From: Bacteroidota bacterium
GTDB taxonomy: Bacteria; Bacteroidota; Bacteroidia; Chitinophagales; LD1
NCBI GenBank assembly: GCA_947475165.1
Contig: CANJLD010000027.1
Location: 1 to 46,098 of the forward strand
Reading direction: 5' to 3'
Length of the DNA stretch: 46,098 bases
The translations under genes were made by a program, and so were the position numbers. How positions within the stretch are numbered: the first letter of the stretch is position 1; the number at the start of each line of letters is the position of its first letter. Of this stretch, positions 42,224 through 46,098 are shown in pieces. Under the pieces are notes generated by a model. It did no database searches. It saw only the letters and a list, made by a program, of their open reading frames with translations, and was not told where the DNA came from.

Positions 42224-43057
42224 TTAGCTCGCTTTTACAGTAGCTACCGGAAGAACAGTTTCAACACCGTTAGCGTTGATTGCCTTAACACGGTAGTAAG
42301 TAAGATTGTTGCTTGCATTGTTATCCGTGTAAGTCATTGCTACTTCGCTTTTGCTGATGTTAGAAACCATTTCAACTAAAGTAAAGTTAACTCCATCTGT
42401 GCTTTTTTCAATGCTGAAAAGAGAAACATCAACTTTAGAAGGATTTGAAACGCTCAACTCAACAGCGTTCATCTTTACAGTTGCATTTAAGTTTAACGCT
42501 GCACCAATCGAAGCCGTTCCATTCTCGATTGCACTTCCGTAGAAAACCTTTACATTGGAACCGAACTTTGAAGAAGCAGAAGCAGAAACGTTGTTGTTTA
42601 CAAAGTAAGCACCACCGTTACCGGCTGCGTTACCGCCAAAGTTGTTCAGATTGTTTCCGGCAACCATGTTATTGTTATTAGCAATTGCTCCTTTGTTATC
42701 AATATCCATCATAGCTTCCATAATCAGGTTGTTGTTGATAGTTCCTTCGTTTACTATTCTCTTCATCACGGTGTTTCCGTTGTTTACAAAAGTTCCGTTC
42801 TTAGCTACTACTAAATCTTTCATACCTACCATACCTGCACCTTTTTCAACTTGCAGAGTGCCTTCAACAACTATAGAAGTATTCATAGTAATTTGTCCTG
42901 TAATGATAACCACATCGCCTGCACCGATTGTAGAACCGATATACTGACCACCCCAAACAGAAGCATCTGACCATTTACCGGAACCTACAGTATAAGTTTT
43001 TGCATTAGCTGCCGAGAAGATGATGATTGCGGTAAGAAGTGTAGATATTTTTTTCAT
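42224..43057 (-). CDS. Secreted beta-rich protein of unknown function
   Basis: The 277-residue product has a signal peptide (MKKISTLLTAIIIFSAANA). The start of the mature part (YTVGSGKWSDASVWGG) is a pattern seen in G8-like or beta-helix adhesin domains. Repeating Asn-rich turns (GTFVNNGNTVMKRIVNEGTINNN, in part) indicate a small parallel beta-helix. The C-terminal about 90 residues (FSIEKSTDGVNFTLVEMV, TYTDNNASNNLTYYRVKA) resemble the fibronectin-III-like region that often precedes T9SS tails, but no sorting domain is present. No catalytic residues are visible. Confidence 0.8.
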   Translation of the reverse strand: MKKISTLLTAIIIFSAANAKTYTVGSGKWSDASVWGGQYIGSTIGAGDVVIITGQITMNTSIVVEGTLQVEKGAGMVGMKDLVVAKNGTFVNNGNTVMKRIVNEGTINNNLIMEAMMDIDNKGAIANNNNMVAGNNLNNFGGNAAGNGGAYFVNNNVSASASSKFGSNVKVFYGSAIENGTASIGAALNLNATVKMNAVELSVSNPSKVDVSLFSIEKSTDGVNFTLVEMVSNISKSEVAMTYTDNNASNNLTYYRVKAINANGVETVLPVATVKAS

Positions 43058-43438
43058 AGTTCGTGTGTTATGCTTTTGTTTACGTCAGCATTTATGAAAA
43101 GGTTTCACCTGTGTTTCACAAAGATTTACTTGTTGGATATAACTACTGAAAACCAGCCGGTTAAATCAATTTGTGGCTCAAATACAAGAAAAAGCATGTA
43201 ACACAAGTTGCAGATTTAGAGATACAACGTGTAACATTTTTAAAGTGCAATTTTTCAGGTTAGAAATTGTTTTCAGCGTGCCTAACATATAGTGCTGAAA
43301 GCGCACCGGTGACCTTAGCCGGATATACACAGATAAGTTGAAACCCGGTAAACCTTGCTGAGAAAACACCGGTTACTAAAAATGCCTATTAGGTGTTTAT
43401 GAAACTGCAGAATAAGGCAGAGTAATTAGCCAAGAATT

Positions 43439-43472
43439 AAAAAAGCCCCTCGCGTTTGCGAAGGGCTTTTTT
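43439..43472. terminator. Bidirectional terminator before the small hypothetical gene end
   Basis: AAAAAAGCCC (43439-43448) pairs with GGGCTTTTTT (43463-43472). The stem continues as CTCGC/GCGAA with one C/A mismatch and a four-base loop, so the T tracts work on both strands. It is the likely end of the transcript from the protease and small hypothetical genes. Confidence 0.85.
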
Positions 43473-43480
43473 GGTTATTG

Positions 43481-43504
43481 GTTGTTGGTCAGGCGACCAA
43501 CAAC
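43481..43504. repeat. Perfect 10-bp inverted repeat
   Basis: GTTGTTGGTC (43481-43490) is the inverse of GACCAACAAC (43495-43504) around AGGC. There is no T tract next to it, so it may be an extra RNA hairpin ahead of the terminator at 43439. Confidence 0.75.
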
Positions 43505-43574
43505 GGCTAGTTTTTGGCACAACAAGCTTGGCTCATTTGCCTTGCTTTATTCTTGCGCCAGTTAGGGGCAATAT

Positions 43575-43889
43575 TTATCTTTCAAAGATTAATCGAAGTT
43601 CATCTGCCGCATTAATTTCACCTTCAATTTTTTCTATTTTACAAAAATCAAATTTCGTTGTGATTTTAAACTCGGGCTGAGGATACAACACATTATTTGT
43701 TTGTGATAAAGTTTTTTTTAAGACATGAGGTTCAGATTCCTTTTTGTCTTTTGTATAGAAGGATAGCTCGAGATGATTTATATTACCAGAGCCACTTAAT
43801 TCAACCCGGATTACTTTATAATTTCCATCTTTAATTTCAGCTAAACTTGTAGGTTCATTTCTATTAATGAGAAGGCTGCCGTTATTCAT
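43575..43889 (-). CDS. Small hypothetical protein downstream of the protease
   Basis: The 104-residue product has no signal peptide or membrane segment and shows beta-strand-like segments (NYKVIRVELSGSG, NHLELSFYTKDKK, PEFKITTKFDFC) and a terminal LRLIFER. I do not recognise a family. It starts 11 bases after the stop of the M4 protease gene on the same strand, so both are probably on one transcript. The lack of a signal makes a direct role as an exported protease inhibitor unlikely unless secretion is non-classical. Confidence 0.65.
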   Translation of the reverse strand: MNNGSLLINRNEPTSLAEIKDGNYKVIRVELSGSGNINHLELSFYTKDKKESEPHVLKKTLSQTNNVLYPQPEFKITTKFDFCKIEKIEGEINAADELRLIFER

Positions 43890-43900
43890 GATGCCCTAAT

Positions 43901-45832
43901 TTATTCTTTCACAATTTTAGTTTTATAAACTCTCTCGCCTTCCTGAACCTTCACTACATACATACCTTTGCTCACTTTGCTTATATCTAAGTTGTTGGTA
44001 GTGCCACTTATTTGCGTTGAAATAATCTCTCTTCCTGTAATATCGTAAAGGTTTACAAGCATTGGTTTGCCATCGCTTACTACAGTTACCATATTGCTTA
44101 CAGGGTTAGGATAAATTGAAACGGCAAGTTCATTTCCGGTTTCTTTAATACCGACAGAATTACAATCTAACCCAACCGCACACCAAGCATTTTTTACGCT
44201 TTGCACTTTGGGTGAAGACATGCCATATAATTCTACCGCTGCCGCTAAACTGCCAAGCATTGCATCGTTAAAATCTGAGCTCATTGTTAGGTAAGTAGTA
44301 TTGGTCCAATAAGCTACTTCAAGTGCACTATCTATACCAATACCTGTAACGTTATAACTATTGCCATTATCATTTACTCCACTGCCCCCTTGCGCTAATA
44401 GATAAAACCAATAATTTTGGATGCCGGAATTATGATGAACACCCCCATGGTCAGCAGAGTCAGGATTTGTATTACGCCAGTATTGACCTAGATATGTATT
44501 AGGATCATTTTTTGATTTAGGGTCAGATAATGATCGCATATAGCTACCAGAAGTTATAAAGATATCCTCTCCAATGAGCGGTAGGCCTGACTGAAGGCCA
44601 AATACAGAATATTCTACCCCAACCCCCATAATATCGCAAAAAGATTCATTCAATGCCCCAGATTCGCCTTGATAAGCTAAGTCTGATGAGAAATGGGTAT
44701 AAGCATGATAAAGTTCATGGGCTGCAATATCTACTCCGCTAAACGGACCGTAAGTAATACCGTCACCATCACCAAATACCATTGAAGAATCGCCATACTT
44801 AAAAAACGCAAGATTAGCTCCTCCAAGTGTGTTATCATAATAATGTGAACCTACGTTTAATATCCCACCTTGATAGTCATAGCTATTTCTTAAAAACCTT
44901 GAATAAAAAAAATCATAGCTTTTTTCGATTGCCCAATGTGCACCCACAGAAACAGGGTCTGCGCTGAATGAAAGAGTATTATCAGTAATGGCGACTACTC
45001 CTGAACCATTTGTATTATTATAGTTAAAGCCAAAAATTTGTTGTGAATTGCTTGGTCCTCTTGTTTCAGTTTCAGATAGATAATATAACGAACCATTATA
45101 GCTAACCTGCATTGATTGTGGCCCATAATAATATGTGTTTAATGTACCAGTAACGTCAGCATTTGCAACCAACGTAATTTTGTTTACAAATTGACCTGTG
45201 TGCGCATCTACAAATACAAGCCAAGCATCCGTCATCTTTACACCTTCAACAGAAAACCTCCAGCACAATCTAAATTCATCTGTTTTGTAATTACCATTTA
45301 CAGGTGCTATTACTAATTCTGGTTTGGGGTAAAAACTAGCGTTAGCGTTTTTAGTTTTTGCTTTTAATGCGTTTTCTAAATTTTCATCCTGCCATTTATA
45401 TTTTTCAAAGTTTAACACCTCTTGCGCCTTTTTTACTGCGTCATCTTTCGAAATTGTTGGCTTAATGTCAATAGAAAGGTTAGAAGCAAAATTCCCATTT
45501 GCAGATGTGGCAGTATTATTTTTTTCATGAATAATGTATTGCACACCATAAACAACAACACCTTTATACTGTTGATTATACTTATAATGTACGCCCAATT
45601 TATCATTTGTTGTTTTCTGCAATTCGAATTTATCATCTGCTTGAAATCCAAACTCATCTTTCAGTTTTTCGAAAAAATTTTCGTGCGTTACATCGGTGGT
45701 TGCATCAAATCGGATAAAGGAAGGAACTCCTTTATCTGAATTTTGTGTAATTTGATAGGATTTGGTTTCCTGGGCTCTAAGTAAGCTTAGCGCAACAAAC
45801 CCAAATGCTACTGTCAATAAAACCTTCTTCAT
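43901..45832 (-). CDS. Thermolysin-type (M4) metalloprotease with T9SS tail
   Basis: The 643-residue zinc endopeptidase precursor has signal peptide MKKVLLTVAFGFVALSLLRAQ, then FTP/PepSY-type propeptide (about residues 40-215; VHYKYNQQYKGVVVYG, KPELVIAPV). The M4 catalytic domain carries H372-E373-L-Y-H376, E396 at the expected 24-residue distance and D400. The second active-site His lies in GGVHHNSGIQNYWFYLL. The tail (VSIYPNPVSNMVTVVS, YDITGREI, SKGMYVVKVQEGERVYKTKI, VKE) is a type A T9SS sorting domain. All catalytic residues are present. The gene contains no ACCGGT site that I could find. It is followed by the small hypothetical gene. Confidence 0.93.
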   Translation of the reverse strand: MKKVLLTVAFGFVALSLLRAQETKSYQITQNSDKGVPSFIRFDATTDVTHENFFEKLKDEFGFQADDKFELQKTTNDKLGVHYKYNQQYKGVVVYGVQYIIHEKNNTATSANGNFASNLSIDIKPTISKDDAVKKAQEVLNFEKYKWQDENLENALKAKTKNANASFYPKPELVIAPVNGNYKTDEFRLCWRFSVEGVKMTDAWLVFVDAHTGQFVNKITLVANADVTGTLNTYYYGPQSMQVSYNGSLYYLSETETRGPSNSQQIFGFNYNNTNGSGVVAITDNTLSFSADPVSVGAHWAIEKSYDFFYSRFLRNSYDYQGGILNVGSHYYDNTLGGANLAFFKYGDSSMVFGDGDGITYGPFSGVDIAAHELYHAYTHFSSDLAYQGESGALNESFCDIMGVGVEYSVFGLQSGLPLIGEDIFITSGSYMRSLSDPKSKNDPNTYLGQYWRNTNPDSADHGGVHHNSGIQNYWFYLLAQGGSGVNDNGNSYNVTGIGIDSALEVAYWTNTTYLTMSSDFNDAMLGSLAAAVELYGMSSPKVQSVKNAWCAVGLDCNSVGIKETGNELAVSIYPNPVSNMVTVVSDGKPMLVNLYDITGREIISTQISGTTNNLDISKVSKGMYVVKVQEGERVYKTKIVKE

Positions 45833-45897
45833 CTTGTTATTTTTTCCTTGCCTACTCTTTGTTCAGCTTTTCGGCTTACGCTGTTTATTTTAAAAAA

Positions 45898-45921
45898 GAA
45901 GCCCCGCTATAGCGGGGCTTC
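45898..45921 (-). terminator. Self-complementary terminator of the right-edge gene
   Basis: Bases 45898-45921 (GAAGCCCCGCT and its exact inverse around AT) form a perfect 24-base palindrome. The A run at 45892-45897 reads as a T tract on the minus strand. It lies 13 bases past the stop of the partial gene at the right edge. Confidence 0.88.
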
Positions 45922-45934
45922 ACAATTCCTTCTT

Positions 45935-46098
45935 TTAATAAATCTCCGCCACCACCTGTATTATTTCTGAATAAAGCCCTATGGCTTTACCGTCTTTATC
46001 GGTATAGCGCATACGGTAATAGCGCGTTTCGGGATGGTGGTCTTTGTTTTTGCGCGTATCTTCGTAAGGGATTTTTTGGTCAGTATCCAGTTTTTTCC
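45935..46098 (-). CDS. 3' end of a gene cut by the right edge
   Basis: A minus-strand frame from the window edge to a stop at 45935-45937 encodes about 54 residues, including KIPYEDTRKNKDHHPETRY and KAIGLYSEIIQVVAEIY. The 5' part lies outside the window. The nearby terminator directly after the stop supports it as a real gene. The pattern YYRMRYTDKDGKAIGLYSEIIQV resembles the last strands of a fibronectin-III-like or surface domain, but no family can be named. It was not long enough to show as a large open frame. Confidence 0.65.
   Translation of the reverse strand, partial: KKLDTDQKIPYEDTRKNKDHHPETRYYRMRYTDKDGKAIGLYSEIIQVVAEIY

Larger units (their letters stand above)
43058..43574. other. 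Gene-free stretch of about 500 bases with two hairpins
   Basis: No gene is supported here. From 43058 to 43438 only short, non-conserved open frames are seen, and two ACCGGT sites occur near 43303 and 43369. Two hairpins (43439-43472 and 43481-43504) lie at its left-side end toward the small hypothetical gene. The promoter of the secreted beta-rich protein gene is expected near 43060-43120 but I do not see a clear box pair. Confidence 0.6.

Noticed and set aside
43456-43680. Plus-strand frame opposite the small hypothetical gene
   Set aside because: It overlaps a gene on the opposite strand and a terminator hairpin and lacks any recognisable domain.

Overview
The window reads as chromosomal DNA from a Bacteroidota organism, probably of the Chitinophagales/Sphingobacteriales kind. 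The evidence is: four proteins with type IX secretion (T9SS) C-terminal sorting domains or the gliding-motility-type (CHU_C) tail; Bacteroidota-restricted families (DUF2797, DUF4199, DUF3276/PUR-like, a short CcmD-like protein); promoters of the TTTG-N17-23-TAnnTTTG type; few recognisable Shine-Dalgarno sequences; and menaquinone biosynthesis genes. Most of it is ordinary chromosome punctuated by repeat elements, with one clear acquired island.

Layout. 1-5.6 kb: tRNA-Leu(CAA), ftsK, lolA, a DUF2797 gene and pyrD. 5.6-12.7 kb: a large modular T9SS surface protein, a 42-bp tandem-repeat array in its upstream region, a small secreted protein, and a large CHU_C-tailed surface protein. 12.7-17.0 kb: an FAD-dependent sugar-lactone/alditol oxidase, a DUF4199 membrane protein, a secreted YCII protein, a CcsA/CcmC-like plus CcmD-like pair, and a histidine phosphatase. 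17.1-29.3 kb: menF-menD-menB, then a type III restriction-modification operon (mod-res), an unrecognised 342-residue gene with a 21-bp tandem-repeat array upstream, a small acidic protein, and menA. 29.4-36.1 kb: a LolC/E-like permease, a NamZ/DUF1343 lipoprotein, fmt, a small conserved protein, a CorA-like transporter, a decayed DUF1801/RDD remnant, an orphan OmpR-type regulator and a YdcF/SanA-like protein. 36.2-46.1 kb: a beta-helix/Ig/PKD T9SS protein, a small lipoprotein, an MsbA-type ABC exporter, a PUR-like DUF3276 protein, a secreted beta-rich protein, a small hypothetical, a thermolysin-type (M4) T9SS protease, and the 3' end of one more gene at the right edge.

How it fits together. 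menF, menD, menB and menA are four steps of the chorismate-to-menaquinone route and share one strand. The restriction-modification block lies between menB and menA on the opposite strand, is visibly more AT-rich, and contains none of the ACCGGT hexamer that is scattered through the rest of the window. That combination points to recent insertion. Three copies of a palindromic element (about 20-bp arms) sit in the gaps of the same men cluster.

The most unusual signals are non-coding: the roughly ninefold excess of the palindrome ACCGGT in all frames and in intergenic DNA, and two tandem arrays with 21-bp periodicity (42 = 2 x 21 in the first) placed just upstream of matched TTTG-N19-TATTTTT promoters. 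All counts were made by eye and no database search was possible.
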